Assembly: GCA_039545295.1 (NCBI GenBank)
Contig: BCIK01000029.1
Span: 21,451 to 58,901, forward strand
Direction: 5' to 3'
DNA length: 37,451 nucleotides
DNA from: Udeniomyces pyricola
Lineage: Eukaryota > Basidiomycota > Tremellomycetes > Cystofilobasidiales > Mrakiaceae
Shown in pieces: positions 1-10,717 of this stretch. The notes below the pieces were generated by a model. The model was not told the origin of the DNA and did not search any database. It saw nothing but the letters and a program-made list of their open reading frames with translations. Position 1 is the first letter of the stretch. Each line of letters opens with the position of its first letter. A program made the translations under genes and the position numbers.

Positions 1-24
1 CCCCCCCCCCCCCCCCCCCCCCCC
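1..24. repeat. Poly-C run at left edge
   Basis: The window opens with 24 consecutive C, followed at once by unique sequence. The right edge ends with 22 G. C on the left and G on the right is what outward-facing reads with false poly-G tails would leave at contig ends, so this may not be genomic. Confidence 0.9.
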
Positions 25-202
25 GCCTTTCGCCTATTACTACTACATCCCTTCATCAGTGAGCTCAACTTGACCTTGTCAATAGCAACCCGTCCACTAT
101 CCACTCACGATCACCCGTCCGATCTTGCTTTACCCCAGTGGTCGCAGACTCGGCATTCTGTGCGTGCCCGCGTCTTCTTTCACCCTTTGCTTTCCTTAGA
201 CC

Positions 203-2544
203 ATGACGTTTGATCCGCGTCTGTCCTCGCCGCACGTTCAACCCTCTGACTCTTTTGCTCATTCCTCGACTCAGATGATCTCCTGGGCGTTGAGCCTTCG
301 GCCAGCGATAGTGAGCTCAAGAAAGCTTACCGTACAAAAGTCAGTCGCAGCAGAGCATCCACATTCACCGCAAACCCTCTTCTCCTCCGCAACGCACCTG
401 TGCCACCTTTTAGTCCGAAACTGACACATGCTTATGCCGTCACTCGCATATACCAGGCTATGCAACATCATCCAGATAAGAATCCCGGTATGCCCAACCC
501 CACTGTTCAGGTCTCCAACGCTTCGGTCTGCTTGCTTGCCATAGGCGAACTCGCCCTTCTGATTGTCCATGACGTTGCCTCACTGCGCACCACGACTCAC
601 GTTCAAACATCGTCCCTTCACTGATCACGTCCCATCAGATGACCCCGAGGGTGCCCACGCCAAGTTTCAAGAGATACAACACGCCTACCAAACCCTTCTT
701 GATCCCAATACTCGGCACCTCTATGACGCCCACGGCCCAGCGTTCAACGAACGCCCTCAACCATCCCATCATCATCACCACGGTCCCTCTCCGGAAGACT
801 TGTTTGCTCAAATGTTTGGTGGCATGGGTGGTGGTGGTGGTGGAGGGGGATTCAACATGGGAGGAGGAGGTCATGGGCCGAGACCGAGGGGAAGGCGAGG
901 AAAGGATACCGTCGTGCCGTATGTGGTCAGCTTAGAGGATTTGTACAAGGGCAAGACTGTCGGCATGATGATCGAACGCAAGGGCATCTGTGGAGTGTGT
1001 GAGGGAACTGGAGGGAAGAAGGGAGCCAAGCTGCGACAATGCGTGAAGTGTGAGGGACGAGTGAGCTGCTTTCTTTACCTTCTTTCACCACTTATCCGTC
1101 ACTGTTCGCTCTGAGTTGACTCAGGGTTTTGTTTCGCTTGTCTTCCTGACTGGTTCACTTAGGGATCAATCACGGTCAACCGCATGGTCAGTCTATCGCA
1201 TGTGGCTGTCTTCTATCGATATCCAAAACCTAATCACCGCCTTTCGCTTTGTGGAAACGCTTTTACCCATCCTTTCTGACTTGTTCGCTTCGAACTTTTG
1301 CAGCTCTCTGGTCGCATGATGGCACAGTCTACCGCCACCTGTCCCCTTTGTGAAGGCACTGGGTCCAAGATTCGTGATGTTGATCAGTGCGTTAAGATCC
1401 ATCTGGCCTTCTCAATCTCCCTGACCTTCTCGCTGTGGCCGCCAACTCACGTCTTTTGTGATTTGTGCCGTCATCACTCTTGCATGCAACCTTTTCTCTT
1501 TCCTTTTACTTCTGGCTAGATGTAAGAAATGCAAGGGATCCAAGACAACCAACCAAAAGAAGAAGACCATCTTCAAGGTCGAAAAGGGGATGCGCGATGG
1601 GGAACGCATCGTCCTCGCAGGTCATGGCGATCAATACGTTCGTTTCTGTTTTATTTTTCCCGGCTTCCACCCGCCTCGGTAATTTTTCTTGGATCGTTTC
1701 TGAGATAGTCGAATATCACGTTGCTGATTGTTTTCGGGTCGATCAACTTTTCACCGCTCTCACCTCATGCCATTCACATATATCCTCCTTGTCTGCTTCG
1801 TTTGTCTCACTGTGTGTGTCGTGTTCTCTCAGCCGGGCGTCGAGACGGGTGATGTCGTGTTTGTATTGAAGCTGAAAGAGCATCCGACGTTCAAACTCGC
1901 AAATTCGCATGATCTCCTAGCTACTGTCCGTCTATGCCTCTCTCTCTCTTTCTTTTTTTTGGTCGTGTATCGTCGGTTTTATCTGCGTCACAAGGCTCCG
2001 AATCTAACACTCTACCCCCTTCCATCTCTCCTCATCCACCTGCGGTTCTTCTTCTTGCATCTCTCATCAGATAACCTTGACTCTTTCCGAATCTCTTACC
2101 GGATTCTCCCGTATTATCCTGACGCATCTCGACGGACGTTCCATCTCCCTCACGGTCCCTCGAGGCCAACCTATCAATCCAGGCCAGTCCCTTCGGATCC
2201 GCAATGAAGGCATGCCTCGCGGTTCCAGCGACGGTCACGGCAGGGGCGATCTCTGGGTCCGGTGTGAGGTAGAAAGGTTGAGCGAAGATTGGGCTAAAAC
2301 CATCGATCTGGTTGCCCTAGAGAAGCTTCTTCCATCGAAACGCAAGAATGTGTCTCCACTGCCGGACGACGTCGAGGAAGCTGACTACTCGCTCGATGAT
2401 CACCCTCCGGCTCCTCAACCGCCGAGACCAAGTTACGAGCACGGAGCTGACGAGGACGAGGATGATTACGGGAGAGGGGGAGGATTCTATGATGATGAGG
2501 ATGACGAGGGGATGGACGAGATGCCGCAGTGTCAGCAGCAGTAG
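203..2544 (+). CDS. YDJ1: Type I Hsp40 / DnaJ co-chaperone (Ydj1/DNAJA-like)
   Basis: Cytosolic J-domain co-chaperone that stimulates Hsp70 ATPase and delivers unfolded clients. Model: exons 203-218, 275-339, 457-487, 639-1060, 1163-1186, 1304-1386, 1520-1637, 1833-1925, 2071-2544, giving 441 residues, normal for the family. The J domain is at about residues 5-70 with HPD at 32-34. A Gly-rich linker with a GGGGGG-type stretch follows. All four CxxCxGxG-type zinc motifs are present (Cys 155/158, 172/175, 199/202, 215/218). The C-terminal substrate domain ends in CQQQ, a CaaX box as in Ydj1 and human DNAJA proteins, so farnesylation and membrane tethering are likely (inference). Intron 219-274 has a CTGAC branch site. 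The first exon codes only five full residues, so the exact start is the least certain part. Zinc fingers are split over five exons, one only 24 bp long. Confidence 0.93.
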
Positions 2545-2669
2545 CTGTATATATCATCACTGCAACGGAAGCCATTGTTACGACCTTGGGGAAGGTGTGT
2601 GCATTGATGAATGACTCCTTTCTCGAAATGTTTGTGTTTTTGTTTTGTTTTGCGTATGTAATTGATTCA

Positions 2670-2675
2670 AATAAA
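2670..2675 (+). promoter_or_regulatory. Candidate poly(A) signal of the Hsp40 gene
   Basis: AATAAA lies about 125 bases after the Hsp40 stop codon, in an A-rich stretch and before the next gene. It is a plausible cleavage and polyadenylation signal, though fungal signals are loose. Confidence 0.4.
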
Positions 2676-2975
2676 GAGTCAGAGAATGAGAATGATGAGA
2701 AAATGATGAAAAGGCGAAGAGAAAAAAAAAGAAAGAAACGCAATCTCATATATAAGTATATAATTGTGATGATAAAGTCAAATAAATTGACCGGCCGGAT
2801 TCGCTCTCATCCGGCGAGGACGGTCGATTGATGAAACGTCTCGCTCGACGCCCTTGATCTATCCCGTCATCTTGTCTTCTCCCCCTTGCTCCAGCGTTCC
2901 TGGTCTGTTCAGGCCCCCTTTCTCACGCCTCTTTCAGATCACCCTGCCGTTCTCGCTTGGCTGCAGCATCTCACC

Positions 2976-5900
2976 ATGCCCGAGATGACACTCAAAGACT
3001 GGACCGTGATTCCCACCATGGTCCCCTTCGATCCGGCCGCCGCCTCATCCTCTACGTCCCCTCCATCCTCCTTCGAAGACAACACCATCCGTATCCCCTT
3101 TTCCACTCACACCTCCAACAAGAGTACCGCCTCATCTTGCACCATTGCCGTTTCACCCTCGACCACGCATTTCTTCCGTCTGAGCTTGACCAACGTTCGG
3201 ACATGGTCCGGGCGATTCGTCGTCGAAGTCGAGCTCGAAGAACGCGTCGTCGTGAGGAGGTTCATCGATCTCGAGAACAGGGCAAGCAAGCCAGGCATTC
3301 GCATCGATTTTGACGGGTGGGAAGGGCTTCCACTCAAGGAGGAGATGCCCGATGGTCTTGACACGAAAGAAAAGAGGAAACGGGCTTGGATGTGGAAAGC
3401 TGGTGAAGGGAGGACAGATCAGGAAGGCAACCAGGGTGAGTTTCCTTCTTCCTTTGTCGGTGTACTATGTCCGACCATCGAGTCGACTGATGAACTCATC
3501 ATGTTTGGTCCCATCACCTCATATGAATGTTCCATTTTATTGTTGTCGCCACATCAGTTCAACTACCCGGAAACAGCACTAACCACCCATATATGGCTGC
3601 ATACAAGAAGGGACTCTATCCCTCGGGTCTGATCAAGCTTACCGTCTACGAACTCTTACCAAAGGACCTCGAGGAATGTCTGGATTCGTCTCCGGATGAG
3701 GAACGTCCATGGGAGGTCGACTCATCAGTTCTTGATGCCATGTCCCAGAGAAAACAACAGGATAAGCGACTCTACCTCGGGTGAGTGGGAGCAGATGCCT
3801 GTATGCGATGCCAAAAGGCCATATGAAGTTGCGACAGATAAGGATTGTAAGCTCATGTCTCCTCTGAAACACCTTGGGCTTGCATCTCATAGGTTTGGAC
3901 CCGAAGTGCAGACGCCTTTCGAAGACCGCAGAATTAAGGATTATCTCGAGCGTCCCCCGGCGGGATTCAAGTACGCCAGGAACCAGCAACCTCTCGCCAA
4001 ATTCAAAGTCGCTTACGTCCTTGGTCAGTCTGACATATACGTTTACTATGCCATTTGAATCGTGAAACATTGAGGCTGAAGTCGTACGAAGAACCTGGAT
4101 GCAACAGCTCCCACCCCATTCAACGCGTCTCGGGCTCGCGTCTCCTCAGCATCATCTGCACCCCGACCGCTCCGAGCCGTATCCATCTCTGAACCCATCA
4201 AGCTAAAGCCTGAACCCCTCTACTCACCTGCGCCAACGACTTCATCGTCGACGACCAACTCCACTCGTCACCGTTCCACCCCGATGTCCAACCCGGAGAA
4301 ACAGGTGGAAACGCCCTCTCGAATCACCCGGTCTTCTGCGCCTTCCAACCATCCTCATACGCATATACCTTACCGCACACCCAAAGCAACCTCTACAGAC
4401 ATCGACCGAAGCAGTAGCACCAAGAAAAGGGCGTCTACTATGAGCCTTAAACCAATCGGAAACGGCACCTCTTTGGGCCGTAATAACCCATCGAGCTTGA
4501 TCAAGACGAAGAAACCCAACCGCATTCCTTCACCTAACCATTCCAATCCTTCAACCACTCATTCTGATCATCCCTTCCATGCTGCGCAAACCGTGATATC
4601 TACAACTGCGGATGATTCTTCAACAGAGCGCGATCCTTCGCTTCCCCCTCCTCATAAGAAACTCCGTCGACGTCGACCGTCCGATTCAGACTCGTCCGAC
4701 CCTGACTCTTTGTCCGACCTGATCATTGCTACGGCTGATTTTGACGATGCCGATATCCCCACGCCATCTGAAGGAGGGGAAACGAGTGATAGTTCGCACA
4801 TCAAGGCATCAAAGCAGCCGGCGTCGGTCAAGTGCGAGCAGGACGAGCGGGAGTTGCAGGCATGGTGGGATGCCGTCCCGGATCAACAGGAGATCGATGC
4901 ACAGGAGTTGGAAGATGAGCAGGATGAGGATGGAATGGCGCAGGATAGTGAAGGGGAGGAGGATGATGCCAACGAGAGGGTGAAAGAAGGAGAGGTGAAA
5001 AGGGTAGAGATGAAATCGCTCGAAGAGTCAAAAGAAGGGGGAGGTAGATTAAGACAGGAGTCCCTCATTGTGTCCCAATCTCTGCCGCCAGAAGATGAGA
5101 CCCAGAAGATGAGTCAGGAGACGAGAGCGATGCGGGTCAATGACGCGGTGGTGGCGGTCAGAGGAGGTGAAGCGGGGGCTGAAGACGATCAAGAGGCCGA
5201 CGTCAGCTTTGGGACGAACGGAGGTCGAACGACAGGCGATACTACACCGTCACTTATCTCCGCCAAATCAGTAGCAAATCCACACCTCGTTCAAGGGCAC
5301 GATGACCGGGACGGTCTCATGGCCCGAGCCGATCGCGGATGTACGACGGCGGTTGCCGAAGCTACCGTCGCCACTCTTGTTGGGGCTGATACGGTGATGG
5401 TAGTCGTTGAACAATCAAGCCTCCTTAAGGAGAATCAGAAGGACGGATCGGATCTCGAGCGTGGTGGGGTCAATGGGGGCGCAGAGAACGGAGCAGCCAT
5501 GCAGGGTCGTATGGATGGTGAGGGCGAAGATGCGAGCCCTAAGAAGGAGGAAAAGCCGGAAACAAACCATTCGCATCCTTTGACTGGCAATGACGATCAG
5601 AAAAGAGCGGGAGATGAGGACGATGAGGTTGAAGATGACGACGATGAAGAAGAGGAAGGCGAGATTGAGCTTGGCGAGACTGCAGGGTTTATCGAGGTGA
5701 GTCCTTGTCTTTCTATCGCTCGGACCTCCCAGGAACAGGCAGACGGGCTCTCAATTCGTCGAGCTGACTTCCTTTTTTTTTTCGGCGTGTCCATCGTGTG
5801 CAGACAAGCATCACTTCGCTTCTCGACGACACAGTGTCATCCGCAGCAGCAGCTTGGAGACTTCACCTCTCTTCTACGCCTTACGGTACTTCGTTCACTG

Positions 5901-6562
5901 CTGAAGTGAGTTGGTTGCAATCCCACCAGATCTGTTGTGTTGCCTGAGACAAACCCAGGGCAAGGAACCAGTGATGCCAACTTGAGCTCATTTCCAATCT
6001 CCCACCTCTTCTTTTCTTGCTTTCCTTTTCAATGTACCAAGGAGCTCAAAACTTTTATCGACTCTGCTACCTATCGTATGGGATCTATCCTCGTCGTTGC
6101 TGCACTTGAATGGGTCTTGGCAGAGGGTCAACCGACTGAGGATCTTGCCCGCCGTTGGGAGACGGAGTTCCCAGGAGACCTGAGTGTACGTCACATGCGA
6201 TCGATCCTCTCACTCCTCTGCCTTTTTGTGCTTTTAGCGCTTGATACGGGCACTGACTCACTCTGGAATCTGCTACTTTGACGCCTACCCAGGCATCTCT
6301 CTTTGATCTACACTTGGCATCCATCACACATCTCTCCGGTACGCTTCGCGCCTCGTTCTTGCGCGTCTGGCCTAAAGGACTCGGCGGACCAAAGGCGGTA
6401 CGTGAGATTGTTGATGGGTTCGTCAAGAGTGGACGCGTCGGACGGGCCGTCTTGAAGGGGACGAAGGATGTGTTGTTGAAGTTGCAGAGGAAGATGAGAG
6501 ATCATTTGGGAGAGAACGAATGGTCTGATGAGGTCATGGTCCATAGAGTGAATGGGCCATGA
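2976..6562 (+). CDS. Large hypothetical protein with acidic disordered middle
   Basis: I do not recognise this protein. Model: exons 2976-3435, 3558-3780, 3893-4023, 4150-5696, 5804-5905, 6042-6185, 6293-6562, giving 958 residues in one frame. Residues 1-270 look folded and beta-rich (for example FVVEVELEERVVVRRFIDLE and GLIKLTVYELLP). This weakly resembles the beta-sandwich found at the start of fungal DUF7918 proteins, which I cannot confirm. Residues about 275-790 are low complexity: Ser/Thr/Pro-rich, a basic KKLRRRRPS patch that could be a nuclear signal, then long Asp/Glu-rich stretches. The last 170 residues are again ordered and helical (AWRLHLSSTP, ELKTFIDSATY, KAVREIVDGFVKSGRVGRAV). 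An acidic middle between ordered ends suggests a nuclear scaffold or chromatin-linked protein, but that is inference. The start ATG has the context TCACCATGCC. Acceptor 4149 was chosen because nearer AG sites give stop codons. Confidence 0.75.
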
Positions 6563-6969
6563 GATTGGGACGAACGACGTGACTGCTGCTATTTGTTCTT
6601 GGTATGTTTTGTGTTGCTGTTGTTGTTTGCTCGATTTATAATTCCATACAAAGCGATCCAGCCACGATTCCATGGTCCTGAACGAACGAACTGGGATAGA
6701 GAGTCCAACATACGAGACTGCAAGAACCATATGATGTATGATATGCAAACCTACTACGATCACGTGATAAAGACAGTCGCGCAGTCGCGCTTCCTCTGAC
6801 TGAATTCGGGCAGTCGTTGTTGGAATCGTCGCTGTCCGAAACCGCCACCTCTCTCGACTTTACCCCGGACCCTCTTGACTTTGCTCTGCCTGCTCTGCTC
6901 GTCGCGTCCTCGTTCCCTTCGCCCGAAACTCACCTTATTCATCCACTCGCATTCCCCTTGATCACTCTC
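6563..6969. other. Intergenic region with RNase III gene leader
   Basis: About 400 bases between two plus-strand genes. The first half is AT-richer and should hold the 3' end of the upstream gene. The last 150 bases are pyrimidine-rich and open in the same frame as the next gene but contain no in-frame ATG. I see no other element. Confidence 0.5.
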
Positions 6970-9188
6970 ATGTCGCTTCCCAATGTTCCCGGTCCGAAGC
7001 CGATGGAGCTTCACCCTCATCTCGTCAAAGCGCTCAACAACCTCCTCAAATCCGACCTTCCTCTACTCCCACCACTGTCCGGTCCCCTCTCCATCACGTG
7101 TCGCGCCCACGTCAGTTTCAAGAACGTCAAGAGGTCGGAACATGAAGAACCCGTTGGGAGTAAAGCAAACGATTACGAAAGGCTTGAGTGAGTGCTTGAA
7201 ACGACGCGTTCGGCTTGTGGGAAGACGAGGATTTCGGACAAGACAAGGGAAAAAGGACCGGCTTTACGTGGGGATATTTCATCCGTCGTATGGGGTTTGC
7301 GTCAATGAACGTTGCAGGAAGGAACGGAGTATGATGGTCTCAATAGCATGGCAGATTGTGTTTATGCTCATGGTCATGTCGTGTCTTGTGCGTCTGATGG
7401 TATGTGTACGTTCGTAGGTTCATGGGAGATTCAATGCTGACGACGACCATCAAGCTGCTGATAGACGAACTCTACCCGAGAGCAACGGTCGAGACCAGAA
7501 CAGTAAGTGCCACTACCTGCATATGGAAATGCAGATGAACGACAAAGAAAAAGAATCAAGATCAAGGATGATGCTGATGTCCAGTTGACGTTTGACGCGT
7601 TCTCCGACAGTCCCTGCGTAAGCAGCCATCTTGCTTGTTTGACCTTAACTTGGTTCTCCCTCGGAAACCCCACTAAACCCCTTGTCACCTTTCCTATCGA
7701 CTTGGCCTCTCCCAGATGATGCTCTCGTTTGTAACGAAGCTCTGTCGTACCTTTCCCTCGCTTACAAGTTGCCTTCGCGACTACTCGCATCGCCCGCTTC
7801 CGGTCACGCCCTCAGTCTCACGCCGTCTATTCAAGCAGACATCTTTGAATCCTAGTACATCGTTGATTCTTGACTATCGCTTCCGTCTCAGCCAACGATA
7901 ACTGATACCCATCTCTTTTGGCATCTTTTTTTTTTCTTTTCTTGTTTAACCATTTCTTCAACTTGTGACTTGGAAGCATCGAAGCATCGCTCGACAAGAA
8001 CGGCCGAGCGGAGACGATGTCGTGGTTGAGAACGCTATATGACCCTCTCATCAAGGCGGGTTATCAGGATCAGTACGACAAGTGGCAAGCATTGATCAAC
8101 GCGGGACTGTCAGAGGCTCCCGCACTTGACGTGAGTGGATGTCTTTCCCTATTCTCGTTTAAACTGCGAGAATGAGAAGAGGACGAGAAGAAGGAAGATG
8201 AGAGATGGGGAAGATTCGGTCCTTTTTCTTCCTCTTTTTTCTTTGTTGCGTTAGGTGGAGCTGATTGAGGGGTTGATTTTGTTGACGCTTTGGCGTGGGG
8301 TTCTCGGTGGGATGGGGGGTTGGTCTGAAATGCATAGCTTGAAGCCGATGAGATTGTCTACCAAAAGGTCCGTCTGGTTTCTCTCTTTCTCCCTCCTCTT
8401 CTTGTTCCATTCTCTTCTTCTTCATCTCTTTGTCTATTCTTCCTCTCAAATGCTCATGTTCGCTGACGTGTCTCCATTCTCCTCCCAAACCCCAACCCCC
8501 TTTTTTTTTTCTCTGCGTATCACCTACTCTTTCATCCTTCGAACCTTCGGGTTTTTTTTGGTTTTTTTTTTTTCGTCGTTCGTCCTCCTTCCACCACCCT
8601 TTCCTCTTCCTCCTTCCTCATCCCCTACCCGTATTCAGAATTTTGCTTCCTTGCTCAATATCTGGGCTCAACGAAGCAAGCGCGTCATCAAGATCGTCAA
8701 GACCGTCGATTCGCCCAACGCTGGGAGTATCTGGCTCGACGGCGAGAAAGAGGCTGAGTTGGCGGGCGAACTCGGCGAGAAATGGCAGAGCGTCAAAGAA
8801 AAGTGAGGTTTTTTTTCCCCCGGGGGTAAACAGGGAAGGGGGAGTTTCCTCTACCTTGTTTCTTTTTCTTTTCTTTTCTTTTCTTCTTCTTCTTGTTCGT
8901 CGTCTTAGACGGTCGTGCGTACGGAGAGAAGAAGCCAAGAACATAGAGAGAAGAAGCGAGAGAGAGATAGAGAGAGAATCATCCTATGTGTACTGATGGG
9001 TTTTTTTTTTTTTTTTTTTTTTTTTTTGAAACAGAATGTCAAAGTCGATTCTGGACAAGTACAGCGTTCCAGTCGGTAACCCAGCCTCCCCTAGTCATAT
9101 TCTCTATGGGACTCTCTCTCTGTTTCTCTTTGGAAGCTCTGTTTCTCTTTCCACCGTACGCGTTGTCGTTGAGGCTGGACCGAGATAA
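6970..9188 (+). CDS. Ribonuclease III domain protein
   Basis: Endonuclease that should cut double-stranded RNA. Preferred exons: 6970-7187, 7418-7502, 7585-7609, 7716-7854, 7977-8130, 8255-8367, 8677-8802, 9035-9188 (337 residues). A variant uses 8255-8371 joined to 8639-8802 (351 residues); both keep the same downstream frame. The RNase III signature is YERLEFMGDSML (Glu73 made across the first splice, Asp77), then CNEALSYLSLAYKLP, then ADIFESYIEASLD (Asp151, Glu154). All four catalytic acidic residues are therefore present, unlike mitochondrial ribosomal proteins that kept only the fold. The part after residue 200 is weakly conserved; I see at best a poor double-stranded-RNA-binding domain (WLDGEKEAELAGELGEKW). 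The last exon adds a hydrophobic segment (HILYGTLSLFLFG); the protein could instead stop at 8806. The 25-base third exon uses a weak donor (GTCCCT) and is the least certain internal exon. Confidence 0.72.
9001..9027 (+). repeat. Poly-T tract in an intron
   Basis: A run of 27 T immediately before the GAAACAG acceptor of the last RNase III intron, where it would act as an extreme polypyrimidine tract. Confidence 0.9.
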
Positions 9189-9240
9189 CCAAGCTGATTG
9201 TTCGTTTCTTCTTCCGTCGTGGATCGTGGACTGTGGTTGG

Positions 9241-9294
9241 CGTTGTTGTCGTTGTTGTCGTTATTGTCGTTATTGTCGTTGTTGTCGTTGTTGT
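9241..9294 (+). repeat. Nine-base tandem repeat, six copies
   Basis: Six adjacent copies of a CGTTGTTGT unit; copies three and four read CGTTATTGT. It lies 52 bases after the predicted stop of the RNase III gene, in its 3' untranslated region or just beyond. Confidence 0.9.
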
Positions 9295-9383
9295 TGTCTT
9301 GTGTGAATGGCTGGGAATGTTCATTCTCAAACAGTATTAAGCTAACGGTGGGCCTTGGATCAATGAATTCTGGGAAAGTTCAT

Positions 9384-9394
9384 CCCCCCCCCCC
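9384..9394 (+). repeat. Short poly-C tract
   Basis: Eleven C in a row in the noncoding stretch after the RNase III gene. Confidence 0.85.
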
Positions 9395-10717
9395 TGCGGC
9401 CTTGTTGGTTCGGCTTTGATATATATAGTATACATATATGCATGATCATGGGTTCGAGGGTGACTCTTAGGGAACGTGCGTTGGAGTGAAGACGATCAAC
9501 CGAATTCGATACACACGTGAGTAAGATCATGCATGTCGTGCGCGACTAGGAGTACTAAGACTGGCTTCGACATGAAAAGTGCCATCGCGTTGATCGAGGG
9601 TGAACATTGATATATATATATCTAGGCTGTATCATTCGTGTATATATATATCCTGTTTGGTTGTTGATCAATACGACGTGTGTGGGTTGGAACGTGTAAA
9701 CATAGATATAGATATGTATATATATATATATGCGTGACAACGGGTCATTTGATGAGGCGGTCGACGTGGGTTGATGCCGAACTGGCGGGTGCAGGATGAT
9801 GGATATTATAAATATAATGAGGTGGATCATGGATGGTGACGTTGAATGACGGCCGAGGCCCGAGCTCCCGAGGCCCGTTGGGCGCTGGGCCAAGAAAAGC
9901 TCGGGACGCGAGTGATTTCTTTTCGACCAAACGCGCGCATGGGTCCGAGCGCTGTCAGATCAAATCGTTTCCGACGTCAGTCAGCGGTGTGTGAGCTGAG
10001 TCGTGTTGGAGGAACTTGTCGATGTGGACGTAGTTTGTCATGGGACATGGAAGGACGTTCAATGTGGATGGGGTATCAAAAGCAATAGACATATCTTGGT
10101 GCCCAAGAGGTGATGAACAATAACAAAGGTCGATCCATACCTATGCAAAGAAAATTCAATCAGTCTGAATCTGGATGGAGTCACGGGAAGCGGTTCGGCT
10201 GTTATGGCGGTGTGTTCTTGGCTTGACGTCGTCGTCGTTGTGTCTTCCTTCCCCTGCGTTTCTGAATCGTTCTCATCTTGGCCTTCCCTTCACGTCCATC
10301 CTCCCCCCGCAACCACGACCCCTTGCCTCTATCCCAACCTTTCCTCCTCCACTCAAGTCACCTGGCGTGAACTTGTCAACTTTTCCTCAACCACATCAAC
10401 TCACCTGTCCATTCGGCCGTCCTTTCCATCCAAACCCCTCATCCCTCCCCCCCTTTCCCATCCCAGCCGCACAAGCCTCCTTTCCCTTGCCACACGCTTC
10501 CTCCCCCTTTCGACCCCCACCTTCCCCCCCTGTTCACCACCACTTTTCCCCCCTTCTCAAAGGTACACTTACATCCCTCGTTCCTCCCACGCGCTTCGAC
10601 TCCTTTCGAATCCGAACAAACAATCCCGGTCCCTCCATCATCCATCACGTCAAACTAACCTGAGCAACCTAATCCCTCTCTTCCTTACTTCCTTCCCCTT
10701 CGTTCCTCTCTTCCAAG

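Larger units (their letters stand above)
9189..10717. other. Intergenic region with AT repeats and pyrimidine-rich leader
   Basis: No convincing gene in about 1.5 kb. It holds the RNase III 3' end, a nine-base tandem repeat, an 11-base C run at 9384-9394, several TA-dinucleotide stretches between about 9610 and 9735, and a pyrimidine-dominated strand from about 10240 to 10717 that runs into the start codon of the lysozyme-like gene. That last part is probably its core promoter and 5' leader. Long open frames here reflect the lack of purines, not coding. Confidence 0.6.

Noticed and set aside
1..24. Telomere repeat at the window edge
   Set aside because: A pure C run is not a TTAGGG-type telomere repeat; a sequencing tail or simple homopolymer fits better.
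2294..2749. 151-codon minus-strand frame across the Hsp40 end
   Set aside because: It is antisense to conserved Hsp40 coding sequence and simply reflects codon bias; no motif.
9440..9470. GGTTCGA-like B-box that could mark a tRNA gene
   Set aside because: The following bases do not match the B-box, there is no A-box at the right distance, and no cloverleaf can be drawn.
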